Assembly (NCBI GenBank): GCA_015490695.1
Contig: WFXK01000112.1
Location: forward strand, 1 to 25,840
Direction: 5' to 3'
Length of the DNA stretch: 25,840 bases
From: Bacteroidota bacterium
GTDB lineage: Bacteria > Bacteroidota > Bacteroidia > SpSt-205 > S141-50
The notes below the pieces were generated by a model. The model had not been told where the DNA came from and searched no databases. It saw nothing but the letters and a program-made list of their open reading frames with translations. The position numbers were made by a program, and so were the translations under genes. Positions 8,483-15,450 of the stretch are shown here, one piece after another. The stretch's first letter is position 1. Every line of letters begins with the position of its first letter.

Positions 8483-9219
8483 GCAACTTAACGCTGCGGC
8501 TTATTACTGCTATCATAGGCATTATCCTCATCACTCTCTTGCATTTCTTCTGGGAAAATGGAATTTTGTTTTTCTCCATAGGACTATCTTTCCTCCTTTT
8601 TACTGAAGGACTTTTTTTAGTAGCCCCTTCTAAAGGACTGCGTATCTTAGGTTGGCTTAGTTTAATCCTACTTTGGTGGAATGAAAAAACAATCGCTCTT
8701 GTTTTTATCCTTTTTATAATAGCTGCTCCTTTTATGAATGCTTCATTAAGGGGTTTGTGGGGGGTATGGTGGTTTTTGTTTTACGCGTTTGTTCCTTGGT
8801 TTAGCTATTATCAGCTTTCAACGCTATGGGGTAATAAGGTTTTTATGCTTTTGGTTTTACATTGGGTTGCTGACACCGCTGCTTATTTTGTTGGTAAGTT
8901 TTTTGGGCGTCATTCTTTAGCGCCGACGATTAGTCCGAAAAAAACCTGGGAAGGCGCTATTGCAGGTATAGGATTAACCCTTGCCATCGCCATCATCGCC
9001 TATGCTTATTTTGCTATTCCTATCTTAATAGCAGGTGCCATCATTGCTATCTTCAGTATCTTGGGCGACTTAACCGAATCTTGGATAAAACGACAACTAC
9101 AAATTAAAGATAGTAGTCAGTGGCTACCTGGGCACGGAGGGTTCTTAGACCGCTTTGATAGCTTTACTATCACCTTACCGCTTTTAGCCTTATTAACACA
9201 AGTACTATCTTTGCCTTAA
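8479..9219 (+). CDS. cdsA: Phosphatidate cytidylyltransferase
   Basis: 246 residues, slightly short for the family. It makes CDP-diacylglycerol from phosphatidate and CTP in the inner membrane, the branch point to all phospholipids. About seven hydrophobic segments are visible. The CDS signature is complete at the C-terminus: S-W-I-K-R, then K-D, then L-P-G-H-G-G-F-L-D-R-F-D-S. S-P-K-K-T-W-E-G precedes it, typical of bacterial CdsA. The start is GTG at 8479, overlapping the lipoprotein stop by 4 nt; the next in-frame ATG is deep inside and would remove membrane segments. The gene ends immediately before the ATG of the pseudouridine synthase. Confidence 0.92.
   Translation: MSNLTLRLITAIIGIILITLLHFFWENGILFFSIGLSFLLFTEGLFLVAPSKGLRILGWLSLILLWWNEKTIALVFILFIIAAPFMNASLRGLWGVWWFLFYAFVPWFSYYQLSTLWGNKVFMLLVLHWVADTAAYFVGKFFGRHSLAPTISPKKTWEGAIAGIGLTLAIAIIAYAYFAIPILIAGAIIAIFSILGDLTESWIKRQLQIKDSSQWLPGHGGFLDRFDSFTITLPLLALLTQVLSLP
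9183..9213 (+). promoter_or_regulatory. Possible internal promoter for the pseudouridine synthase
   Basis: TTTA (9183-9186), 19 nt, TATCTTTG (9206-9213), all inside the 3' end of cdsA; the ATG of the next gene is at 9220, 6 nt downstream. The -7 match is exact, the -33 match 3 of 4. Confidence 0.45.
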
Positions 9220-9975
9220 ATGCAGGACCCAAGGATTAAATTGCTCACACCAGCAAAATTAAAACAGCAGATTTTGTATGAAGACGAGTACCTTTTAATC
9301 GTTAACAAGCCCAAAGGCATCAGCGTTCTGCAAGAGCGCAGTGGAAGTAATTACTATTTGCTTCACTTATTAAAAACTTTTCATTCAGGATTAAAGGTTT
9401 GTCATCGTTTAGACAAAGGCACTTCTGGTGTGCTTATTTTAGCTAAGGATTTAGAAACCTACAGGGCGGTAGCTTTGCAATTTCAAAAGCGAAAAGTAGA
9501 AAAAGTTTATTGGGCTTTGTGTCATGGGGTTCATGATTTCCGCGGAGAGCGATTTGAACATATTTTAAAAATAGGTAGAAAGCGTTCTTATATTGTCCGA
9601 GGACAAGAGGGCAAACGTTGTATAGTGCAGCTTAGAACCTTAGAACATTTTGGGCATTATACTTTGGTAGAGGCTATGCCTATTACGGGGCGCTTCCATC
9701 AAATTAGAGCGCAATTAGCCTATATGGGTGCACCTGTCGTTGGCGATTCTTTATACGGTGGAGAAGACCTTTATTTCCATCACTTAAAAAAACGTTTCAA
9801 AGGCGCTATACGAACCCTACCGCTTAATATCGGTTTTTTATTGCACGCTTATAAAGTAACTTTTCAACATCCACACAAACAACAGCTACTATCGGTTGAA
9901 GCCCCCTTAGATAAAAATTTCCAAGGTTGTTTGAAAGTTCTAAGACAATACGACCCACCTTTTGAAGGGGTATAA
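9220..9975 (+). CDS. RluA-family RNA pseudouridine synthase
   Basis: 251 residues. It converts specific uridines in rRNA or tRNA to pseudouridine. The RluA signature is clear: C-H-R-L-D-K-G-T-S-G-V-L-I-L-A-K-D at about residues 60-76, where the Asp is the catalytic nucleophile. It is preceded by I-L-Y-E-D-E-Y-L-L-I-V-N-K-P and followed by P-I-T-G-R-F-H-Q-I-R-A-Q-L-A and G-D-S-L-Y-G-G. There is no N-terminal S4 RNA-binding domain, so it resembles RluA/RluC-core or TruC-like members rather than RluD; the target base cannot be told from sequence. It follows cdsA with zero spacing and may also have its own promoter. Confidence 0.88.
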   Translation: MQDPRIKLLTPAKLKQQILYEDEYLLIVNKPKGISVLQERSGSNYYLLHLLKTFHSGLKVCHRLDKGTSGVLILAKDLETYRAVALQFQKRKVEKVYWALCHGVHDFRGERFEHILKIGRKRSYIVRGQEGKRCIVQLRTLEHFGHYTLVEAMPITGRFHQIRAQLAYMGAPVVGDSLYGGEDLYFHHLKKRFKGAIRTLPLNIGFLLHAYKVTFQHPHKQQLLSVEAPLDKNFQGCLKVLRQYDPPFEGV

Positions 9976-10041
9976 AATTGGCTTTCTTCATTTCATTCTA
10001 TTTCTTTGCATGATAAGGTGCCATCTCAAGCGTATTTGCCA

Positions 10042-10941
10042 ATGAAAGAAATCACTCATGAGGATTACATAGCTTTTATAAAAGAACATGATGGAATTGT
10101 TATAGAAGATGTTTACCTTCCTTTTCAGAAGCATTGGGATATAAGGTCGTATGCACCTCCTGAAGAATATACATTAGAGCGAACGACAGTATGGAGTTTT
10201 CCTGATAGGGGAAGTTGGGCGACTCATAAAGGAAATTACAGAGGGAACTGGTCGCCATACATTCCAAGAAACCTTATTTTGAAATACACCCAGAAAGGAG
10301 ACTGGGTTCTTGACCAAATGATGGGAAGTGGAACCACATTAGTGGAAGCAAAACTTTTAGAAAGAAATGCAATAGGCGTGGATATAAATCTTGATGCTGT
10401 TATGGTGGCAAGGGATAGATTAAATTTTTCATACAATCCACTTTTTCCAGAATATAAGGAGCCAATAATAAAGACCTACTGGGGTGATGCAAGAAATTTA
10501 GATAAAATTAAAGATGAAAGCATTGATCTTATTGCAACACATCCACCTTACGCAAGCATAATTTCATATACAAAGAATAAAAAACTTAATGATGACCTTT
10601 CACAACTACCATTTGAAGCATATCTGAAGGAAATGAAAAAGGTAGCAGAAGAAGCTTTCCGGGTATTAAAGCCCGGCAAAATATGCGCCATTCTCATAGG
10701 AGATACGAGAAAACACAAACATTATGTACCAATAGCATTTCGCATTATGCAGGTGTTTTTGAATGTGGGTTTCATCTTAAAAGAGGATATTATCAAATTG
10801 CAGTGGAATATGAAAAGCACACGTGAAAGATGGCGAGCAAAAGAATATGAGTTTTATCTAATAACCCACGAGCATATTTTTATCTTTCGGAAGCCAGAGA
10901 GTGAAAAAGAATATAAGAAATTCAAATTTAGCTCGGAATGA
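10042..10941 (+). CDS. Orphan DNA methyltransferase (N6-adenine or N4-cytosine type)
   Basis: 299 residues from the ATG at 10042; a TTG at 10006 would add 12 residues (no Shine-Dalgarno at either). The AdoMet-binding motif I is D-Q-M-M-G-S-G-T at 91-98 followed by A-I-G-V-D-I-N. The catalytic motif IV is T-H-P-P-Y at 166-170, with His in place of the usual Asp/Ser/Asn first position. The N-terminal block with W-S-F-P-D-R-G-S-W and N-Y-R-G-N-W-S-P-Y-I-P-R is characteristic of a DNA-methylase N-4/N-6 subfamily also found in thermophiles and archaea. Specificity and methylated base are unknown. No restriction endonuclease lies nearby. It is rich in A/T and in ATA and AGA codons compared with upstream genes, suggesting transfer. 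The stop codon sits in sequence resembling a repeat arm. Confidence 0.88.
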   Translation: MKEITHEDYIAFIKEHDGIVIEDVYLPFQKHWDIRSYAPPEEYTLERTTVWSFPDRGSWATHKGNYRGNWSPYIPRNLILKYTQKGDWVLDQMMGSGTTLVEAKLLERNAIGVDINLDAVMVARDRLNFSYNPLFPEYKEPIIKTYWGDARNLDKIKDESIDLIATHPPYASIISYTKNKKLNDDLSQLPFEAYLKEMKKVAEEAFRVLKPGKICAILIGDTRKHKHYVPIAFRIMQVFLNVGFILKEDIIKLQWNMKSTRERWRAKEYEFYLITHEHIFIFRKPESEKEYKKFKFSSE

Positions 10942-10960
10942 TGGAATGAAGCTATAGCCT

Positions 10961-11083
10961 TTCAAGTTAAACATGAAAAGCACCCGAGAGCGCTGGCGAG
11001 CAAAGGAATATCCTTTTTATCTAATAGCACATGAGCACATTTTTGTTTTCAGAAAGCCTGAGAATGAAAAAAGCTTATATTGA
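10961..11083 (+). pseudogene. Detached C-terminal tail of a second methyltransferase
   Basis: The frame reads F-K-L-N then MKSTRERWRAKEYPFYLIAH and onward to a stop at 11081-11083. This parallels the last ~45 residues of the neighbouring methyltransferase (I-K-L-Q-W-N-M-K-S-T-R-E-R-W-R-A-K-E-Y-E-F-Y-L-I), with two residues deleted and several synonymous and conservative changes. The start at 10973 is not a real start; the catalytic domain is absent. The divergence suggests a homologous but distinct methyltransferase whose 5' part was lost, rather than a fresh tandem duplication. Confidence 0.85.
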
Positions 11084-11111
11084 GATCCCTTCGGTAGCGC
11101 TTGGAATGACA
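11081..11111 (-). repeat. Single-arm fragment of the palindromic repeat
   Basis: On the minus strand it reads TGTCATTCC, then a variable centre, then GGGATCTCA. This matches the left arm of the full repeat (GTCATTCCGAGCG to GAGGAATCTCA) with a few changes. It starts within the stop codon of the methyltransferase remnant. Confidence 0.65.
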
Positions 11112-11202
11112 TACCAATAGTTAAAGCCTGAAACTTATAACTATCAAAGGACAATAGTAAATAGATGCACTTAAATTCGCTACTGCATTACGCTAGATCA
11201 CC

Positions 11203-11233
11203 TTGGGCAAAAGAGTAAGATAACGTATCTTTG
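11203..11233 (+). promoter_or_regulatory. Promoter for the frameshifted secreted-protein gene
   Basis: TTGG (11203-11206), 19 nt, TATCTTTG (11226-11233): an exact -7 box and a near -33 box. The Shine-Dalgarno-like GGAGG at 11266-11270 lies 6 nt before ATG 11277, unusual in this phylum, and decides the start. Confidence 0.55.
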
Positions 11234-11276
11234 CCTTGCTTTGAAAGAAATCTTTTCTATGGAATGGAGGGTGATA

Positions 11277-12384
11277 ATGCTACAAAATATCGTTGCCTAT
11301 AGTGCCCTTCTTCAATCATTATTCGCACAAACGCATCATATTCCTCCTATAGAAGTTGCTAGGCTCACGGTAGAGATAAAAAAGATAAGCCCGGACAACT
11401 TTTCTTTACCTTCTGCAGTGGCGATAAAGTTATAATTAAAGGCGACGAAACAAAAAGTTTAACATTTCTATTATAGAAGCTCCAACGGTAAAGAATATTA
11501 TAAGGCTGAAAGAATACAAGATTACTCACTTTGATAATTCATCAACTCCTATTAGTATTCGCAATACCACTGTTCTAGGTATCTTCTTGGAGTCACCAAG
11601 CGGAAAACGAAATGTAAAAATTCAAATATACAGAATTCCAGTAAGCGACGCCCAAGTAGATTGTGATGTGTCGGTAGTTTATAAAGAAATAAGAGATACA
11701 ACGTGGATACCTTATACAATAGATAGTCTAGTAGGATATGACACCATTCTTTATAGTGAGAACATAAAGGTACCTTTAGACACTATAGTAAAAGAAGTGG
11801 AAATTTTAAATCAAAAAGAGTGGGTGCATTCACAACTAAATAGATATGGTAAGCCAAACTATACAACAGTAGTATTCCAAATTCCACAACCAAAGAAAGC
11901 CGATTTGATAGAAGAAGAAATAATCGGATGGGCATTTTGGATAGGAGTTGATCAAGAAGCTAAAGAAGCATGGAATAGCAACGTTAGTAATATAAAGCAA
12001 TCTTTACAGCAAATCTCATCCTATCTAATTTCTCCTCTAGGAGGCTTAATCGTAGGTTTGGTGTCTAACTTGTACACTCCTAGTACAGGAGAAGACATCC
12101 ATTGGCAATTAGTAACCATGCGAAACGGAGAAAAAACTGTATTAGCCTATGGAAAGAGTATTGCAGCTTACAGAAAAGTAATACCTCCACTTATTTATTT
12201 CTACTTGGAAAATGATAATTATCTACATGGTGTTGAAGTTAATATTATCGTTTCCATGGTAAAGAAAATCATAAAATACACTTATAAAGAAGTTCAGAAA
12301 TATAGAGTAGAACCAAGATATGTAAAATTACACAGGAAGAAAATGAATATCAAAAAGAGGATTATTATTCTTCCTTCTCACTAA
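11277..12384 (+). pseudogene. Secreted protein of unknown function, broken by two frameshifts
   Basis: Reading ATG 11277 gives the signal peptide MLQNIVAYSALLQSLFAQ, then I-E-V-A-R-L-T-V-E-I-K-K-I-S-P. That frame dies at 11435. The sense continues one frame over with G-Q-L-F-F-T-F-C-S-G-D-K-V-I-I-K-G-D-E-T-K (about 11393-11452), then in the third frame from F-N-I-S-I-I-E-A-P onward, which is open to 12384. Both breaks are repaired by adding one base: near CCCGG at 11390-11394 and in the A5 run at 11452-11456. The restored protein would be about 369 residues. It resembles from memory an uncharacterised exported Bacteroidota family with D-T-T-W-I-P-Y-T, W-A-F-W-I-G-V and a later L-E-N-D-N-Y motif. 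Alternatives are sequencing indels or the 265-residue piece being used alone, but no good start begins it. Confidence 0.75.
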
Positions 12385-12425
12385 TTGTGTTATGTTAAGG
12401 TAGTAATAGTAAAAGTGATGAGCTT

Positions 12426-12657
12426 CTAAACAGATTGAGTGATTAGTGCAATAGCTTCACTAACGCCAAATTTCTTGGAGCATTGTAGCTGCTGAACGTA
12501 TTGGAGAGAATCTGAAGCACCTTCCTTGGGATAAGCTTCAGAATGTCTGAAAATTTTCTGGGGCTTTAGTGAGGAAAAATGCGCAAAAAATAGTTGTGCT
12601 GAAAGCCTTCTAACTAATGCATGGAATGATACACGAAATAAAGCGCGGCAGCTGCCG
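12426..12657 (-). other. Protein-like open stretch without start codon, possible gene relic
   Basis: On the minus strand 77 codons are open, bounded by TGA upstream and TAG at 12428-12426, with no ATG, GTG or TTG start. It reads protein-like (K-P-Q-K-I-F-R-H-S-E-A-Y-P-K-E, then K-K-F-G-V-S-E-A-I-A-L-I-T-Q-S-V). A second minus-strand frame over part of the same bases also reads plausibly, so coding is not proven. I do not recognise a family. It may be a relic or a non-coding repeat. Confidence 0.3.
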
Positions 12658-12659
12658 CG
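12644..12659. repeat. 16-bp perfect palindrome
   Basis: CGCGGCAGCTGCCGCG is fully self-complementary and stands out by its G/C content. It abuts the outer end of the repeat copy starting at 12658. Confidence 0.8.
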
Positions 12660-12774
12660 TCATGCCGAGCAAACCTAAGCCATCTCTTTGGAAACTCAGG
12701 AAATGCTAAAAGTTTCCAACAGAGAAGCACTTGAGAAAGCATTTGAGATTCCTCGCTGTCGCTCGGAGTGACCG
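12658..12774 (-). repeat. Palindromic repeat, copy D (inverted, decayed)
   Basis: It begins CGTCATGCCGAGC and ends GAGATTCCTCGC then GCTCGGAGTGACC, the reverse complement of the copies at 22965 and 23205. The centre keeps TTGGAAACTCAGGAAA and AAAAGTTTCCAAC. Both arms have mismatches that weaken their own stems, so the copy looks old. Confidence 0.75.
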
Positions 12775-12945
12775 CGCACTAATGAAATGGCGCACATAAC
12801 CTAAACACAAATAACACAAAAACCACAAACTACACGTCCAAACTCAACAACGCTAAAACTCCCCACGGCATCATACCGAGGCGAAGCCAGAGTATCTCTC
12901 TTATGAACCCCCAAAAACTCCAAAAGTCCCCTTAAGTTTCCAAAA
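12775..12945 (-). repeat. Repeat spacer plus partial copy E
   Basis: 12775-12868 is the reverse complement of the spacer found between copies at 23097-23204 (shared features: ACATAACCTAAACACAAATA, AAACTCAACA, CTAAAACTCCCC). From 12869 a second decayed copy begins (TCATACCGAG, then AGTATCTC) and runs to the central AAGTTTCCAAAAAG near 12945, lacking its far arm. Confidence 0.65.
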
Positions 12946-12994
12946 AGAACTATATCTGAAAGCCAAACAAAGTGAAACTATTATACACAAAATA

Positions 12995-14185
12995 CTAATC
13001 CCTGCAATCCTCAGCAATCTTATCCAAAAGAACCTTTGCCAATTGACGCTTACTCATGAGGGGAAGTGTTTCCGTTTTGCCATTTTTAAAAAATAAAGTA
13101 ACCCGATTGGTCTCTGTAGTAAAACCTGAATGCTCTGTATTGAGATTAAAAACAAGAAGGTCTACAGGTTTACGTTGAAGTTTTTTCTGAATTTGTTTTT
13201 CATCATAATGGGTTTCTAAGGCAAAGCCCACAAGGTATTGTTGAGGTTTTTTATGTTGCAAAGCATACTGAAGCGCATCAGGAGTGCGTTTTAATAAAAG
13301 GGACCAAGTTTGTTTTCCTTCTTTTTTTATTTTTTGTTGCGCTCGTTTTTCAGGGGTAAAATCTGAAACCGCAGCAGTAAAAAAGAGTATTGAAGCCTCT
13401 TTATGATGCTTCTTGACAGCCTTATAAAGTTCTTCTGCGCTTTCTACTGGGATGATTTTTGCTCCTTGTGGTGGAGCAACTTCTGTATAAGCTTTAATAA
13501 GAAGTACTTCAGCCCCTTGTTGCAAGGCTTCTTGGGCAATAGCCATTCCCATACGTCCCGTAGATGGATTGGATAAAAAACGAATAGGATCTATGTACTC
13601 TCTGGTAGCACCTACCGTAATCAGCACTTTTTGTTTTTCCCAAAAGGAGTTAGGAAGCAAATAATGCAAAATAGTTTCAGGTTCTGGCATGCGCCCTTTA
13701 CCATAGAGTCCACTAGCTAAAAACCCTTCTTCAGGTTCTAAGACTTCCCAACCTAAATGGCGGAGCCGTTGAACATTCTCTTGTACTGCCGAGTGCTTCC
13801 ACATAGCCTCATCCATAGCAGGGGCTATAATCCGCCGCTTTTGAAATGAAAGCGCAACTGCCGTTAATAAGTTATCGCAAACCCCATGAGCAATTTTAAA
13901 AATAGTATTTGCCGTAGCAGGAGCAATCAAAAAAACATCTGCCCATTCTGCTAAATCCACATGTGCAGTCCATAATTTTGAAGCTCGCTCTACATAATGC
14001 TCATCCCATAAAGAAACATAAGGAGGATGTTGGGTTAAGGTCGCAACGCTCAAAGGAGTTATAAAATACTTTGCTTTTTCACTCATGACCACCTTTACTT
14101 CCCACCCTTTTTGAATAAAGAGCCGAATAAGGGTTAAGGCTTTATAAGCAGCAATACTACCTGTAATGCCTAAAAGAATCCGCAT
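12995..14185 (-). CDS. coaBC: Bifunctional phosphopantothenoylcysteine decarboxylase / phosphopantothenate-cysteine ligase
   Basis: 396 residues, full length. It catalyses two steps of coenzyme A synthesis: joining cysteine to 4'-phosphopantothenate, then FMN-dependent decarboxylation. The N-terminal CoaC flavoprotein half starts G-I-T-G-S-I-A-A-Y-K (7-16), with the catalytic His at H75 (A-H-V-D-L-A-E-W-A-D), P-A-M-D-E-A-M-W (122-129) and L-A-S-G-L-Y-G-K-G-R-M-P-E-P-E (156-170). The C-terminal CoaB half has T-V-G-A-T-R-E-Y-I-D-P-I-R-F-L-S-N-P-S-T-G-R-M-G shape and F-F-T-A-A-V-S-D-F. Compared with E. coli Dfp, Asn125 is Asp and Cys158 is Ser. The ATG at 14185 overlaps the omega stop (TAATG), so the genes are translationally coupled. 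Downstream is repeat DNA rather than a gene. Confidence 0.95.
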   Translation of the reverse strand: MRILLGITGSIAAYKALTLIRLFIQKGWEVKVVMSEKAKYFITPLSVATLTQHPPYVSLWDEHYVERASKLWTAHVDLAEWADVFLIAPATANTIFKIAHGVCDNLLTAVALSFQKRRIIAPAMDEAMWKHSAVQENVQRLRHLGWEVLEPEEGFLASGLYGKGRMPEPETILHYLLPNSFWEKQKVLITVGATREYIDPIRFLSNPSTGRMGMAIAQEALQQGAEVLLIKAYTEVAPPQGAKIIPVESAEELYKAVKKHHKEASILFFTAAVSDFTPEKRAQQKIKKEGKQTWSLLLKRTPDALQYALQHKKPQQYLVGFALETHYDEKQIQKKLQRKPVDLLVFNLNTEHSGFTTETNRVTLFFKNGKTETLPLMSKRQLAKVLLDKIAEDCRD

Positions 14186-14553
14186 TAAAAGAGAGGTTTG
14201 CCTTCCATATAGGCTAATTTCCCATTACTATACTCTTCAATCGCTACCAACGAGGGTTTAGGCTTCTGCTCATCCTCCTTCACTAATTTCAATCGCTCTT
14301 CTTGAATATAAGCATCGTCTTCCAATTCAATACTGCGAAACTCATCTAATTTGGAATAAAGTTGCTCTCTTCGTTGGTCATTAATTTGATTAGCGCGCTT
14401 ACCTAAAATAACAACCATTTTATAAATATTCCCGACTACAGCACGCATCGGATAGATGTCTAAAGCTTCAATCTCCTCACCTGCTTTGTACTCAGCGTCT
14501 TGAAAGGGTGGAATCTTTTTGATGAGCTTGGATTTGTCGTTGTAGGTATTCAT
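14185..14553 (-). CDS. rpoZ: DNA-directed RNA polymerase subunit omega (Bacteroidota type)
   Basis: 122 residues. Omega helps fold and stabilise the beta' subunit of RNA polymerase. The conserved core is G-N-I-Y-K-M-V-V-I-L-G-K-R-A-N-Q-I-N (about residues 41-58), followed by the charged helix Y-S-K-L-D-E-F; the C-terminal tail after residue 80 is Glu/Lys rich. Identification also rests on position between bamD and coaBC, the common Bacteroidota order. The start at 14553 overlaps the 3' end of bamD by 62 nt; the next Met is residue 36 and would cut into the approach to the core, so the long overlap seems real. Confidence 0.85.
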   Translation of the reverse strand: MNTYNDKSKLIKKIPPFQDAEYKAGEEIEALDIYPMRAVVGNIYKMVVILGKRANQINDQRREQLYSKLDEFRSIELEDDAYIQEERLKLVKEDEQKPKPSLVAIEEYSNGKLAYMEGKPLF

Positions 14554-15298
14554 AGTAGCTTTCTATTTTTTTCAATAATGGGCTCTGCGGATAGCGGTCG
14601 GCAAATTTATAATAGTTTTCTAATGCTTGTAAATAGCGCTGTAGCTGTTTCTCTTCAACGCTATTATCCGCTAATTTGACCGAAGCTAAAAACAAATAAT
14701 AGAACCCTTCTTCTCTTTGAGGAGCATCAGGATGCTCTTTTAACATGTTTTCAAAAGCAACCACCGCAGCTTTGTAATAACCTAAGTTATAATACAACTT
14801 CGCTTGATTGAAGGCTTTTTGGGCTAAGTTATCGTAAAGCATCTGTAAATATCGTTCGGCTCGTTCTTTATAATCGCTTTCAGGATAGGTTAAAAGAAAT
14901 AACCGCAATTTTTCAATGGCTGTATAGGTTTCACTTTGGTCTAATTCAGGAGGAGCAGACAAACGATAATAACAATAAGCATTCATAAATTGGGCTTCTT
15001 CAGTATATTTACCTGTTGGGTAAGTGTTTACATACTCTTCAAAATAATGAGCAGCCAGATAATATTCTTTGTTGTAATAATGCGCATAAGCCAAATGGAA
15101 GAGAATTTCTTCTCCTCGGGGCATGCCGCGATACATGTTCAATAGCTCCTCTAAAAGCGGAATTGCCGCTTCATAGTTTTTTGTACTTAAATAACCAAAA
15201 GCAGCACTATCTTTCGCTGCCACAGAAGGCTGCTTTGCTAACTTCGCATAAGGGTCACACCCCTCTAAAAGCAACAATAAAGCAACTAACCACCACAT
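14492..15298 (-). CDS. bamD: Outer-membrane protein assembly lipoprotein BamD
   Basis: 268 residues. The N-terminus is a lipoprotein signal (W-L-V-A-L-L-L-L-L-E-G-C) with the lipidated Cys at 14. TPR-like helical repeats fill the rest: A-Y-A-H-Y-Y-N-K-E-Y-Y-L-A-A-H-Y-F-E-E-Y-style repeats, with Y-P-x-G-K-Y-T-E-E-A-Q-F and Y-P-E-S-D-Y-K-E-R-A. BamD is the essential lipoprotein partner of BamA in folding outer-membrane barrels, on the periplasmic face. The length and repeat count fit the family. It is the first gene of bamD-rpoZ-coaBC. A TAATTTTG box sits 9 nt before the start, consistent with a short leader. Confidence 0.9.
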   Translation of the reverse strand: MWWLVALLLLLEGCDPYAKLAKQPSVAAKDSAAFGYLSTKNYEAAIPLLEELLNMYRGMPRGEEILFHLAYAHYYNKEYYLAAHYFEEYVNTYPTGKYTEEAQFMNAYCYYRLSAPPELDQSETYTAIEKLRLFLLTYPESDYKERAERYLQMLYDNLAQKAFNQAKLYYNLGYYKAAVVAFENMLKEHPDAPQREEGFYYLFLASVKLADNSVEEKQLQRYLQALENYYKFADRYPQSPLLKKIESYYEYLQRQIQAHQKDSTLSRR

Positions 15299-15306
15299 TC
15301 AAACGG

Positions 15307-15314
15307 CAAAATTA
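15307..15314 (-). promoter_or_regulatory. -7 promoter box of the bamD operon
   Basis: Minus-strand TAATTTTG matches TAnnTTTG, 8 nt before the ATG at 15298. No strong -33 element at the usual distance; a TTGG lies 16 nt upstream. Confidence 0.5.
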
Positions 15315-15399
15315 GAAAAATTCCCTTTTGCCAAGCGAACATCTCCCAAAAAGACCTCACAAAGAAAAGTAAAAGACGCCTTCTAAAGTTTACAAGAAT

Positions 15400-15430
15400 T
15401 TTGTTTTTTTAGGCAAAAAGTATAACTTTG
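15400..15430 (+). promoter_or_regulatory. Consensus promoter of the threonine dehydrogenase operon
   Basis: TTTG (15400-15403), 19 nt, TAACTTTG (15423-15430): an exact match to both boxes of the Bacteroidota promoter. A GTG at 15430, in frame with the gene, would overlap the -7 box, so the ATG at 15451 is the true start. Confidence 0.75.
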
Positions 15431-15450
15431 TGAAGCTGTACTACTGGGGC

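Larger units (their letters stand above)
10942..11276. other. Gap holding a methyltransferase remnant, repeat fragment and promoter
   Basis: No intact gene. It contains the detached methyltransferase tail (10961-11083), one arm of the palindromic repeat (11081-11111), about 90 bp with nothing recognisable, and a promoter (11203-11233). Confidence 0.6.
12385..12994. other. 610-bp gene-free stretch holding repeats
   Basis: It contains a protein-like open stretch without a start (12426-12657, minus), a 16-bp perfect palindrome (12644-12659) and two inverted copies of the palindromic repeat (12658-12774 and 12869-12945). No functional gene is seen. Confidence 0.7.

Noticed and set aside
15016..15315. 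99-codon plus-strand frame opposite bamD
   Set aside because: Antisense shadow of a clear BamD gene; no domain or promoter.
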